5,219 bases of DNA from Microcaldota archaeon (GTDB taxonomy: Archaea; Micrarchaeota; Micrarchaeia; Burarchaeales; JAKAKT01). Positions 1-5,219 of this stretch are shown piece by piece. Positions within the stretch are counted from its first letter, which is position 1. The number at the start of each line of letters is the position of its first letter. The notes below the pieces were generated by a model, which saw only the letters and a program-made list of their open reading frames with translations, did not search any database and had not been told where the DNA came from. The stretch lies in NCBI GenBank assembly GCA_026396425.1, contig JAPLWU010000018.1:1-5219 (forward strand), read 5' to 3'. The translations under genes were made by a program, and so were the position numbers.

Positions 1-1
1 G

Positions 2-358
2 CTCGCGACGCTCGCCCTCATGGAGATGTTCAACGTTTTCAACTCGCGCTCTCTCGAGTTCTCGGCTTTCAGGTCGGCCCTCATACCCAACAAGTGGCTG
101 TTCATGGGCCTCGCTGCTTCCGTTACGATGCTCATGGCAGTGATATATTGGGCTCCCCTGCAGGAGCTGTTCCAAACAGTGCCCCTTGCCGGGGGTGAGC
201 TGCTCACCGCCTTCGGGCTCGGCTCCTCCATATTGCTGTTCGGAGAGGCGAGGAAGGCGCTCTGGCCGAGGTTAAGGGATTTCGTCAGGTCGGCTTCGAT
301 GACGCGCAGGCCCAAGCCCATACTCGCGAGGTATAAGAAAGAGAAGGACGAGAAATAG
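2..358 (+). CDS. P-type cation-transporting ATPase, C-terminal end (partial)
   Basis: This is the last 118 residues of an integral-membrane P-type ATPase that pumps cations using ATP; the catalytic domains lie left of the window. The frame is open from base 2, so the ATG at 20 is an internal Met and not a start. Visible parts are the end of helix M8 with ALMEMFNVFNSRS (residues 5-17), helix M9 (about 29-50, from NKWLFMG to AVIYW), a loop ending in a TVPL motif, helix M10 (about 63-76) with the family-typical GEARKALWPR exit, and a basic Lys/Arg-rich cytosolic tail. This matches the Cation_ATPase_C region of type II pumps. Glu8 aligns with the M8 glutamate of SERCA (TIEMCNALNS), a calcium ligand, so a Ca2+ pump is plausible; other type II specificities cannot be excluded from the tail alone. 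Family assignment is firm, the transported ion is inference. Confidence 0.9.
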   Translation, partial: LATLALMEMFNVFNSRSLEFSAFRSALIPNKWLFMGLAASVTMLMAVIYWAPLQELFQTVPLAGGELLTAFGLGSSILLFGEARKALWPRLRDFVRSASMTRRPKPILARYKKEKDEK

Positions 359-371
359 CTGAGAACGGGGA

Positions 372-420
372 GAACTCGGATTAGGCCGTTTGCCCGAACC
401 CGGATTAGCTCCATTTGCCT
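372..420. repeat. Imperfect tandem repeat, two copies of about 24 nt
   Basis: Copy 1 (372-395) and copy 2 (396-420) lie head to tail just after the ATPase stop codon. Both begin GAACYCGGATTAG, differing at one base, and both end in TTTGCC; a short variable stretch with a 1-nt length difference lies between. No T-tract or strong hairpin accompanies them, so a terminator role is not supported. The function is unknown. Confidence 0.6.
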
Positions 421-469
421 TTGCCCTCATGCCGTCTGCCCTGGCTACCGTTTTGTAAACATACGGCGC

Positions 470-483
470 ATTTCCTAGGAAAT
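470..483. promoter_or_regulatory. Perfect 14-bp palindrome, possible operator
   Basis: ATTTCCTAGGAAAT is a perfect inverted repeat whose right end is 19 bp upstream of the TATA-like box that precedes the lipoprotein gene. A dimeric archaeal regulator bound just upstream of TATA/BRE would typically activate or modulate the promoter. The symmetry is seen directly; the operator role is inference. It has no loop, so it is not a hairpin candidate. Confidence 0.35.
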
Positions 484-502
484 TTCTGTGCGGCAGGATG
501 GG

Positions 503-510
503 TTTTTAAA
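503..510 (+). promoter_or_regulatory. Archaeal TATA-like box for the lipoprotein gene
   Basis: TTTTTAAA is centred about 41 nt upstream of the chosen ATG at 548. With the usual archaeal spacing of about 26 nt, transcription would start near 533, giving a leader of about 15 nt that just includes the GGGGGTGGTG ribosome-binding site. A purine-rich stretch (AGGATGGG) precedes the box where a BRE would sit. Confidence 0.5.
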
Positions 511-533
511 CTCTCTGAAAGAATACTTTTTAC

Positions 534-543
534 GGGGGTGGTG
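534..543 (+). promoter_or_regulatory. Ribosome-binding site deciding the lipoprotein start
   Basis: GGGGGTGGTG ends 4 nt before the ATG at 548 and contains GGTG, part of the archaeal anti-16S-tail consensus (GGAGGTGATC). It favours ATG 548, after which a signal peptide begins at once, over the in-frame upstream start at 488, which lies upstream of the TATA-like box and would place 20 non-signal residues ahead of the signal peptide. Confidence 0.5.
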
Positions 544-547
544 CGGG

Positions 548-1234
548 ATGAAAAAACTATTTGTAGCGGTATTATTTGGATTTGCCCTATTTTTGTTAGG
601 CTGTGCCCAACTGCAATCGCAAACGCAGTACATATGCGCAGACGGAAAAACTATTGTTGCAAGTCCTTCGCTTTGTCCAGCGGCTGCCCCAGAAGCGCCG
701 GCAACGCCGACTGCGGCCGCTCCGGCGATTACGCTTGACACGGAGCTTGAAATGTGCTCGGGAATGCCCGAAATGCAGCAGACATCGCTTGAAGAAATGT
801 GCATAATGGGTTTGGCAGGCAAGCATGAGAATGCTTCCTTGTGCAAGAGGTTGAGCTACAATACCAAGATGCAGTGCTACTTGGTAATTGCAACGGTAAC
901 AAACGATGCGGATGTGTGCGCAGAAGCCGGTTCAGACAAAAACAACTGCTATCAGCAATACGCAAGCAACACGGGCGATGCGTCTGTTTGCGACAAAATC
1001 ACGGACGTTAATAACAAGGACAGCTGCTATTCAAACATTGCATCCCAGGGGGGCGATGCGACGCTGTGCGATAAGATAAAGTCCGTGGGCCAAAAAAACA
1101 GCTGCTATTGGAGCATTGCAATGCGTTTGCAAGATGTGACGTATTGTAACGAGATAACGGATAGCAATCAAAAGCAAAACTGCCTGCAGAATCTGCAGTC
1201 GCAATCGCAGCCTGCGCAACCCATAAAACCTTAA
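548..1234 (+). CDS. Predicted lipoprotein with Cys-pair repeats
   Basis: The product is 228 residues, exported and probably lipid-anchored. Residues 1-18 form a signal peptide (MKK, then a hydrophobic core) ending in FLLGC, a lipobox-like site with Cys19 as the modified residue. A small motif follows, Y28-x-C30-x-D-G-...-P-S-L-C43, then an Ala/Pro-rich linker (45-60). From residue 70 to 212 there are six two-cysteine units. The spacing C-x13-C recurs at 85/99, 110/124, 134/148, 160/174 and 186/200, alternating with gaps of 9 to 14, giving a period of 24-28 residues. A typical unit reads D-A-x-x-C-D-K-I-x(8)-C-Y-x-x-I-A. The pattern suggests paired helices, perhaps joined by disulfides outside the membrane. 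The tail is Gln/Pro-rich. I do not recognise a characterised family; function is unknown, perhaps binding or scaffolding. The gene is more AT-rich than its neighbours and converges on the response regulator with a 20-bp gap. Confidence 0.85.
   Translation: MKKLFVAVLFGFALFLLGCAQLQSQTQYICADGKTIVASPSLCPAAAPEAPATPTAAAPAITLDTELEMCSGMPEMQQTSLEEMCIMGLAGKHENASLCKRLSYNTKMQCYLVIATVTNDADVCAEAGSDKNNCYQQYASNTGDASVCDKITDVNNKDSCYSNIASQGGDATLCDKIKSVGQKNSCYWSIAMRLQDVTYCNEITDSNQKQNCLQNLQSQSQPAQPIKP
755..1183 (+). repeat. Six tandem two-cysteine protein repeats in the lipoprotein
   Basis: Cysteines at residues 70, 85, 99, 110, 124, 134, 148, 160, 174, 186, 200 and 212 form a regular array. The last three units are closest to each other (SVCDKI, TLCDKI and TYCNEI openings, followed by SCY, SCY and NCL). 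The repeats are divergent at DNA level, so they are old duplications and not a recent satellite expansion. Confidence 0.8.
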
Positions 1235-1254
1235 ACTGGTTGTCAGTCCGTCCG

Positions 1255-2439
1255 TCATTCCCGCGCCTTGCCGGAACCCTTGGATAGCGAGACTCGAACA
1301 CCGCCCGAACCTCTCGTGATTGACACGTCCATGCCGGAGGCGCCGAAGAACTCGCGCAGCTGCTCGTAGGTGTATTTGCCTATCGAGTCGGGCATCTTCT
1401 TGTCCTCGGCCAGCTTCTCCTCCTTGTGCTTTATGTCCGAGGAGGACATGACGGCCGAGCGGATGGAGAGGTGGTCGGGAGGCAGCGCGGATTCGAATAT
1501 GTTGTCGAGGCTGAGGTCAACCGCGCATTCCCCCTGGTATATGAAAGGCAAAACGTCCCCGAATTCGGAAACGAGCGAGGAAACGACCATGTCCGTTTGA
1601 TTTTTTCCGCCACCGACGATGAATTCCCCGCCGCCGATGTAGCCCAGGAACCCCCTGTCGCTGCTCCACTCTATCACCTTGTCCTGCAGAATCTGCGAGA
1701 CCAGGCGCACGACAGTGCCGGCCTGCTCCTGTCCGTAGGTCCTGCCGAAAGAGTCGAGATTCGCGACCGCTATTTTGTTGACCTCGAAATCGTCGGTCTT
1801 TATCCCCTCGCCGATTTCCCTGCCGAGGCGCTTGTAGTCAGGCAGCTCGACGAGGGCGTCGAACTTCCTCCCCTTCTTCCTCAGGAATATGTTGACGAGC
1901 GAGCGCAGCTCCTTGGGCTTGAACGGCTTTTTGATGTAATAATCCGCACCGAATTTTATGGTCTTGAACCTGTTTTCCGTGGCATCCCTCGCGGAGACGA
2001 TTACGATAATCGTGTCCTTGGTCGAAGGGTCCTTCTTGGCAGTCTGGCAGATGTCGACCCCGTCGATGCCGGGCAGCATCAGGTCGAGGACCACGAGGCT
2101 GGGATTCCATTCCCTTATTGTCTTCAGGGCCTCGGTTCCGTCGTAAACCTGCCTTACGTCGTAGCCCTGGCCGAGCGAGACCTTTATGAGCTGGTTGATG
2201 TACTTGTCGTCCTCGACTATGAGAATCTTCTTGAGCGAGGGCGCGTCGAGCGCATACCAGGTGACGGTGTTGCCCACCGAGCGCGATTCGACCGCGGAAT
2301 TTTTCTTCAGCGTATCAAGGTACTTGAGCAGCTCTGCCTGCGGGAGCCCGAGCTTCTCCGACAGCTCGTTCTCGGTGAGACCGTGGCTTTCCGAAAGCAA
2401 ATCCAGAATGTGGGCCTCGGGCATCAGTGGTTTTGTCAT
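1255..2439 (-). CDS. Response regulator: winged helix, receiver, degenerate GGDEF-like
   Basis: This 394-residue protein is the cytosolic output partner of a two-component system. Residues 5-64 form an ArsR/MarR-like winged helix (HILDLLSESHGLTENELSEK, then a wing ending TVTWYAL). Residues 70-188 form a complete receiver with acidic pair D77/D78, phosphoacceptor D119 in LVVLDLMLPGIDG, S149 in the Thr/Ser switch position, and K171 in KKPF. Residues about 195-345 resemble a GGDEF domain, with signature YIGGGEF (GGGEF at 269-273). It is degenerate: the third signature position is Gly instead of Asp/Glu, the metal-binding D-x-D is N-L-D (227-229), and the F-K-x-x-N-D stretch is shortened. It is therefore unlikely to make c-di-GMP and may bind a nucleotide or mediate dimerisation. 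A charged linker and a short helix-strand-strand tail (355-386) end the protein. Putting the DNA-binding domain before the receiver is unusual. It is divergent from the histidine kinase at 2500, its probable phosphodonor. Confidence 0.9.
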   Translation of the reverse strand: MTKPLMPEAHILDLLSESHGLTENELSEKLGLPQAELLKYLDTLKKNSAVESRSVGNTVTWYALDAPSLKKILIVEDDKYINQLIKVSLGQGYDVRQVYDGTEALKTIREWNPSLVVLDLMLPGIDGVDICQTAKKDPSTKDTIIVIVSARDATENRFKTIKFGADYYIKKPFKPKELRSLVNIFLRKKGRKFDALVELPDYKRLGREIGEGIKTDDFEVNKIAVANLDSFGRTYGQEQAGTVVRLVSQILQDKVIEWSSDRGFLGYIGGGEFIVGGGKNQTDMVVSSLVSEFGDVLPFIYQGECAVDLSLDNIFESALPPDHLSIRSAVMSSSDIKHKEEKLAEDKKMPDSIGKYTYEQLREFFGASGMDVSITRGSGGVRVSLSKGSGKARE

Positions 2440-2499
2440 GTCATCGCCGATTACCTTTCATATGCCGAGTATTTAAATTCTCGCGGGGTTTATAAAACC
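2440..2499. promoter_or_regulatory. Divergent promoter with two palindromic TATA boxes
   Basis: Only 60 bp separate the regulator (minus) and kinase (plus) start codons. The gap holds ATTTAAAT (2471-2478) and TTTATAAA (2489-2496), each its own reverse complement, with centres 18 bp apart. For the kinase, the first box lies about 26 nt before GTG 2500, which would give a leaderless message; the second box would start RNA near 2519 and suit the alternative ATG 2530. For the regulator, the second box would start RNA near 2466 and include the AGGTAATC site; the first would give a nearly leaderless message. The boxes are seen directly; which serves which gene is inference. Confidence 0.6.
2449..2456 (-). 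promoter_or_regulatory. Ribosome-binding site of the response regulator
   Basis: On the minus strand AGGTAATC ends 9 nt before the ATG (complement 2437-2439). It matches the archaeal consensus GGTGATC with one change and supports this start. The signal is moderate. Confidence 0.4.
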
Positions 2500-4857
2500 G
2501 TGGCCAAGACATCGAGCTTTGCAGAGCGCATGGCCCGGAAGGCCAGCAGCGTCGGTTCAGAGGAGCTTTTGCTTTACGCTTTTGAAATTCTGGGGAAGGA
2601 GTTCGGGTTCGAACTGTGCGGCGCCGGAATCTTCGTGGTCGGAGGCATGCGCATGCTGGAACTCGAGGGGAAGGAGGCGCGCAGGCTCGAGGGAACGTAC
2701 TACGGCACGGCGCTCCGCAAGGCCGCGGATTCGGGCGAACCGGCCGTGGACAATAACATAAGCGTTTATTCCGAATTCCCGGACTCGAGGGCGCTCGGCG
2801 CCAGGGGTTTCCGATCATTCATTTCATTGCCGCTGCTGACCGGGAAGAAGGCGCTCGGCGCGGTTTACTTCGCCAGCAGAAAGGAGAACGCCTTCGGGGA
2901 GGAGGCGCAGGCGGAGATGATGGAGAGGGCCGGCGGACTGTCCGTTGCGCTTGCCCTGACGGTTGCTTCCGAACGGATGCGCGACGCCGAGTCGCGGTAT
3001 TCGCTTGCCATGGAAGGAGCCCGCGCCGCGATCTTCATTCTTGATTCGGCCGGGAAAATTCTCGAGGCGAACAGGAAGGCGTGCGAGATGCTTGCCGCTG
3101 ACGCCAAGGACATTGCGGGGCAGGAGCTCATGTTCGGCTTCGAAGAGCCCGAGAGGTTCAGGGAATGGACCAGAAAGGGGAGCGGCGAATTCGTCTGCAA
3201 GACGAAGAGAGGCAGGATTGTAGAATGCGAGAAACGCGGGGCGGACGGCGGTGCCGGCGGCTTCGTGGGGGGCGATGCAGACGGCCGTGTGGGGGGTGCC
3301 GGAGGTTCCGCTGGGAGCGGGAGTGGAGGACGCGAGGGAGGCGAGGGCGGTGGAGGAGTAGTTTTCATTTCGTGCGAGGACGTGACAGACAGGCTTGCCG
3401 CCGAGAGATTCATGGAGATGAGCAGGGGCGAAGGCGAGATACGCTTCATCCTCGACGAGGACGGCAGGTTCGTGGAGGTGCGCGGGGACACGCGGCGCGC
3501 GCTCGGCTACTCGCCCGAGGAGCTCGAGCACTTCCGCCTCGAATCTCTCGTACGCGAGTCGGACAAGATGATGCTGGGCGAGGGCGGGTGGAGGAAAATC
3601 AGGATGAGCACCCGGGAGGGCGCGGACAAGGATTTCGAGGTCAGGTTCAGCTCCGTGATGGGGGGCGGCGGGAAGGCGCTCAGGGTCTACGGGATTCTTT
3701 TCGACGTGCACGAGAGGGACAGGATAAGGGACCAGGAGCTCATGTTCTCCGAAATAATTTCCAACTCGACCGATTCGATTTACATGATTGACAAGGCCGG
3801 CTACATACGCTACTGGAACAGGGCGGCCGAGGAGCTTCTCGGCTACAAGAGGGAGGAGATAATGGGCAAGGAGGCCTCGCTCGTATTCCCGGGCGACAGA
3901 CGATGGGAACTGGACAGGACGATACGGAAGCTCGAGAGGCAGGGAGAGGCCGAGGACATGGAGAGCGAGAGGCAGGCGAAAGACGGGACGAGAGTGGGCG
4001 TATTCGTTTCGCCGGGAGCCATAAAGGACGAGAATGGCACTGTCGTGGGGTATATCGAGATGCTCCGCGACTTGCGGGCCGAGAGGAGGATGAAGAGGAC
4101 GGAAGAGACGCAGAGGAATCTGCAGGACAGGGAGAAGGGCCTTAGGAACAAGAAGAAGGTGCAGTCGCTTTTCCTATCCGCGGTCTCCCACGAGCTCAGG
4201 ACCGCGCTCACCAACATACACGGCTACTCCTCGCTGCTGCACGAGGGCGAGGTTGGCGAGCTCAACGGCCAGCAGAAGGAGTTCCTCGAGATAGTCGTGA
4301 CCGAGACCGAGAGGCTCACGCGCCTCGTCAACGACATAATCGAGATGTCGAAAATCGACGCCGGGAGGTTCAACGTCAATCCAAAATATTTTGACCTGAG
4401 GGAGCTCGTGGCGAAATGCTCCTGCGAGTCGCTCGCCATGGCAAAGGGGATTTACGTGAGGTGGAACATAGGGGATGACGTGCCGCAGGTTTACGGCGAC
4501 CCGAACAGGATATCGCAGGTGCTGATAAACCTCGTCTCGAACGGGATAAAGTTCACCGACAACGGCGGGATAACGGTAAACGTCTTCAAGAAGAGCAAGT
4601 CCTTCGTGCAGGTCGACGTGATTGACACGGGCATCGGGATAGCCGGGGAGCACATCGGCAAGCTGTTCGGGAGGTTCTACAGGGTCGACAAGACGGACAG
4701 GAGGTCCGGAACCGGCCTCGGACTCGCCATATCCAAGGAGATAGTGGCGCTCCACGGCGGGAGGATAAGCGTCGAGTCGACGCCCGGCTCCGGCAGCAAG
4801 TTCAGCTTCACGCTCCCGACCGAAAGAAAGAAAGGGAAGGAAAAAGCACAGGCCTAG
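2500..4857 (+). CDS. Soluble hybrid-sensor histidine kinase (GAF-PAS-PAS-PAS-HisKA-HATPase)
   Basis: This 785-residue kinase senses a signal in the cytosol, since no membrane helix is visible, autophosphorylates on His and passes phosphate to a receiver, most likely the divergent regulator. Domains: GAF (about 17-155); PAS1 (about 165-300), interrupted at 247-286 by a Gly-rich insert before its last strand and EDVTDRL; PAS2 (about 312-407); PAS3 (about 418-527, SIYMIDKAGYIRYWNRAAEELLGY); a charged coiled linker; HisKA with phospho-acceptor H564 in SHELRTALT; HATPase with N box N677/N681 (INLVSNGIKFTDNGG), G1 DTGIG (709-713), an F box LFGRFYR and G2 GTGLGL (737-742). All catalytic motifs are intact. 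The only oddity is Ala569 where HELRTP is usual. No receiver domain is attached, so 'hybrid' here means only multi-sensor. The start is uncertain: GTG 2500 fits a leaderless start, ATG 2530 is the alternative and would remove 10 residues ahead of GAF. The frame stays open upstream to 1426, but that part is antisense to the regulator. Confidence 0.92.
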   Translation: MAKTSSFAERMARKASSVGSEELLLYAFEILGKEFGFELCGAGIFVVGGMRMLELEGKEARRLEGTYYGTALRKAADSGEPAVDNNISVYSEFPDSRALGARGFRSFISLPLLTGKKALGAVYFASRKENAFGEEAQAEMMERAGGLSVALALTVASERMRDAESRYSLAMEGARAAIFILDSAGKILEANRKACEMLAADAKDIAGQELMFGFEEPERFREWTRKGSGEFVCKTKRGRIVECEKRGADGGAGGFVGGDADGRVGGAGGSAGSGSGGREGGEGGGGVVFISCEDVTDRLAAERFMEMSRGEGEIRFILDEDGRFVEVRGDTRRALGYSPEELEHFRLESLVRESDKMMLGEGGWRKIRMSTREGADKDFEVRFSSVMGGGGKALRVYGILFDVHERDRIRDQELMFSEIISNSTDSIYMIDKAGYIRYWNRAAEELLGYKREEIMGKEASLVFPGDRRWELDRTIRKLERQGEAEDMESERQAKDGTRVGVFVSPGAIKDENGTVVGYIEMLRDLRAERRMKRTEETQRNLQDREKGLRNKKKVQSLFLSAVSHELRTALTNIHGYSSLLHEGEVGELNGQQKEFLEIVVTETERLTRLVNDIIEMSKIDAGRFNVNPKYFDLRELVAKCSCESLAMAKGIYVRWNIGDDVPQVYGDPNRISQVLINLVSNGIKFTDNGGITVNVFKKSKSFVQVDVIDTGIGIAGEHIGKLFGRFYRVDKTDRRSGTGLGLAISKEIVALHGGRISVESTPGSGSKFSFTLPTERKKGKEKAQA
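3238..3357 (+). repeat. Glycine-rich low-complexity insert within PAS1 of the kinase
   Basis: Forty codons encode 22 glycines, with Ala, Ser, Asp, Glu and Arg making up most of the rest. The insert starts right after the strand GRIVECEKR and ends right before VVFISCEDVTD, the final PAS strand. It therefore expands a hairpin loop of the PAS sheet without breaking the fold or frame. The plus strand is very G-rich here (runs of GGGG and repeated GGNGG). Confidence 0.8.
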
Positions 4858-4873
4858 GCCTCGAATTGATAAA
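4856..4873. repeat. Interrupted direct repeat, copy 1 (overlaps kinase stop)
   Basis: AGGCCTCGAAT followed by two bases and GATAAA. It starts on the last two bases of the kinase stop codon. Copy 2, at 4999-5018, has the same 11-mer, four bases in the gap, and the same GATAAA. A third shorter match, GCCTCGA, lies at 4978-4984. Confidence 0.5.
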
Positions 4874-5051
4874 TCGAAGAGCAGAGGATGTAAAGATAAA
4901 AAAATCGAAAGCAGGAAAGAAAGGGCGGGCTTCGAGAGAGGAAAAGGTAAATACCTGAAAGTAGATGGAATGACAAAGCCTCGAGGATGGAAATGGCGAG
5001 GCCTCGAATCGGGATAAAATTGAAATAGGTTTGTTGTGATTGATTAAGAAG
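4858..5051. other. Purine-rich non-coding spacer
   Basis: This 194-bp stretch between the kinase stop and the end of the minus-strand fragment has no credible gene. The plus strand is dominated by A and G. It holds the direct repeat described separately, palindromes CCTCGAGG (4979-4986) and CGAGGCCTCG (4997-5006), and an A7 run (4898-4904) that reads as T7 on the minus strand and could weakly serve termination of a minus-strand transcript. No clear T-tract terminator follows the kinase. Confidence 0.5.
4999..5018. repeat. Interrupted direct repeat, copy 2
   Basis: AGGCCTCGAAT, then CGGG, then GATAAA, 143 bp after copy 1. The left part sits inside the 10-bp palindrome CGAGGCCTCG. No terminal inverted repeats or transposase remnants were seen between the copies, so an insertion element is not supported. 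Confidence 0.5.
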
Positions 5052-5219
5052 CTAAAGAGCGGAGTTCAGGAGGATGGAAAGATGGTAAAAGACGCCATAA
5101 GGCCAGTGCATCCTATCCGCAGCTGTATTAATTTCTCCTCGGTTAACTTCATTTTGGTGAAAGTCTGTTTGTCCTAACACAATATCCGCAGGAACATTAT
5201 GATCCTGCGGTAGTTCTTT
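5052..5219 (-). pseudogene. NHL-repeat-like protein fragment (3' end, probably truncated)
   Basis: On the minus strand a frame is open from the right edge to TAG at complement 5052-5054, encoding 55 residues. The text ADIVLGQTDFHQNEVNRG (residues 12-29), followed by WPYGVF (about 40-45), matches the inter-blade signature I know from secreted NHL beta-propeller proteins (ADxVLGQxDF...NRGG...L-x-x-PYGV). In that family PYGVF should continue into a strand such as DG-x-LYVAD-x-x-NHRVLI. Here it runs instead into YHLSILLNSAL and stops, and neither other minus-strand frame continues the pattern. The most likely reading is a gene truncated or frameshifted at its 3' end; an intact gene with a natural C-terminus in mid-repeat is less likely. 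The sequence is clearly more AT-rich than the kinase. Such proteins are usually extracellular with unknown ligands. Confidence 0.55.

Noticed and set aside
488..547. Upstream start at 488 for the lipoprotein, adding 20 residues
   Set aside because: It lies before the TATA-like box and places 20 residues before the signal peptide. ATG 548 has a nearby ribosome-binding site and an immediate MKK signal sequence.
1426..2499. Long in-frame extension of the kinase reading frame upstream of 2500
   Set aside because: It is exactly antisense to the response regulator, which has clear receiver and winged-helix motifs, and its translation shows no recognisable domain. The kinase homology begins only with GAF after 2500.
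2824..3711. Long minus-strand open frames opposite the kinase gene
   Set aside because: They are shadows caused by the high-GC codon pattern of the kinase. Their translations are Pro/Ala/Ser-rich with no domain features.
4851..4860. GGCCTAGGCC palindrome at the kinase stop, possible terminator
   Set aside because: It has no loop and no following T-tract, so it cannot act as a hairpin terminator. It is partly explained by the Ala codon and stop codon.
5082..5177. A 31-codon plus-strand ORF with a strong AGGAGG site eight bases upstream
   Set aside because: It lies antisense to the NHL-like fragment, which has recognisable family signatures. The purine-rich context produces Shine-Dalgarno-like strings by chance, and the peptide has no visible signature. 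It cannot be fully excluded as a small protein.
5186..5210. Perfect 8-bp hairpin CCGCAGGA/TCCTGCGG with a 9-nt loop, possible terminator
   Set aside because: It falls within the coding frame of the NHL-like fragment (LPQDHNVPAD) and is not at the end of any gene. The T-rich bases after it are cut by the window edge. Its symmetry is probably incidental.
5194..5219. TATGATCCTGCGG near the right edge, reminiscent of the 5' end of 16S rRNA (TTGATCCTG)
   Set aside because: The bases that follow do not match the conserved 16S start, and the minus-strand NHL reading explains the sequence better.

Overview
The window looks archaeal. TATA boxes lie at plausible distances upstream of the genes (TTTTTAAA, ATTTAAAT, TTTATAAA). 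The long kinase gene uses the archaeally favoured codons AGG (Arg) and ATA (Ile) heavily. Two products, a Cys-rich lipoprotein with a Y-x-C-x-D-G...C motif and an NHL-type fragment, resemble secreted proteins I associate with small-genome (DPANN-like) archaea. That lineage guess is from memory and is tentative. The two-component genes and the ATPase tail are GC-rich. The lipoprotein gene and the right-hand edge are visibly more AT-rich.

Layout from left to right: (1) the 3' end of a P-type cation-transporting ATPase, cut by the left edge; (2) a 189-bp spacer with a short imperfect tandem repeat, a perfect 14-bp palindrome and a TATA box; (3) a small lipoprotein built from repeated two-cysteine units; (4) convergent to it, on the minus strand, a response regulator with the unusual order winged helix, receiver, degenerate GGDEF-like domain; (5) a 60-bp divergent promoter region with two palindromic TATA boxes; (6) on the plus strand, a large soluble sensor histidine kinase (GAF, three PAS, HisKA, HATPase) with a 40-residue glycine-rich insert in its first PAS domain; (7) a purine-rich non-coding stretch with an interrupted direct repeat; (8) on the minus strand, running in from the right edge, a fragment of an NHL-repeat-like protein that stops abruptly.

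The central pair forms a two-component system. The kinase should autophosphorylate at His564 and pass phosphate to Asp119 of the divergently encoded regulator. The regulator's output is probably DNA binding through its N-terminal winged helix, because its GGDEF-like domain lacks the residues needed to make c-di-GMP. The lipoprotein and the NHL fragment look like surface or exported proteins. Nothing in the sequence ties them functionally to the signalling pair beyond proximity.
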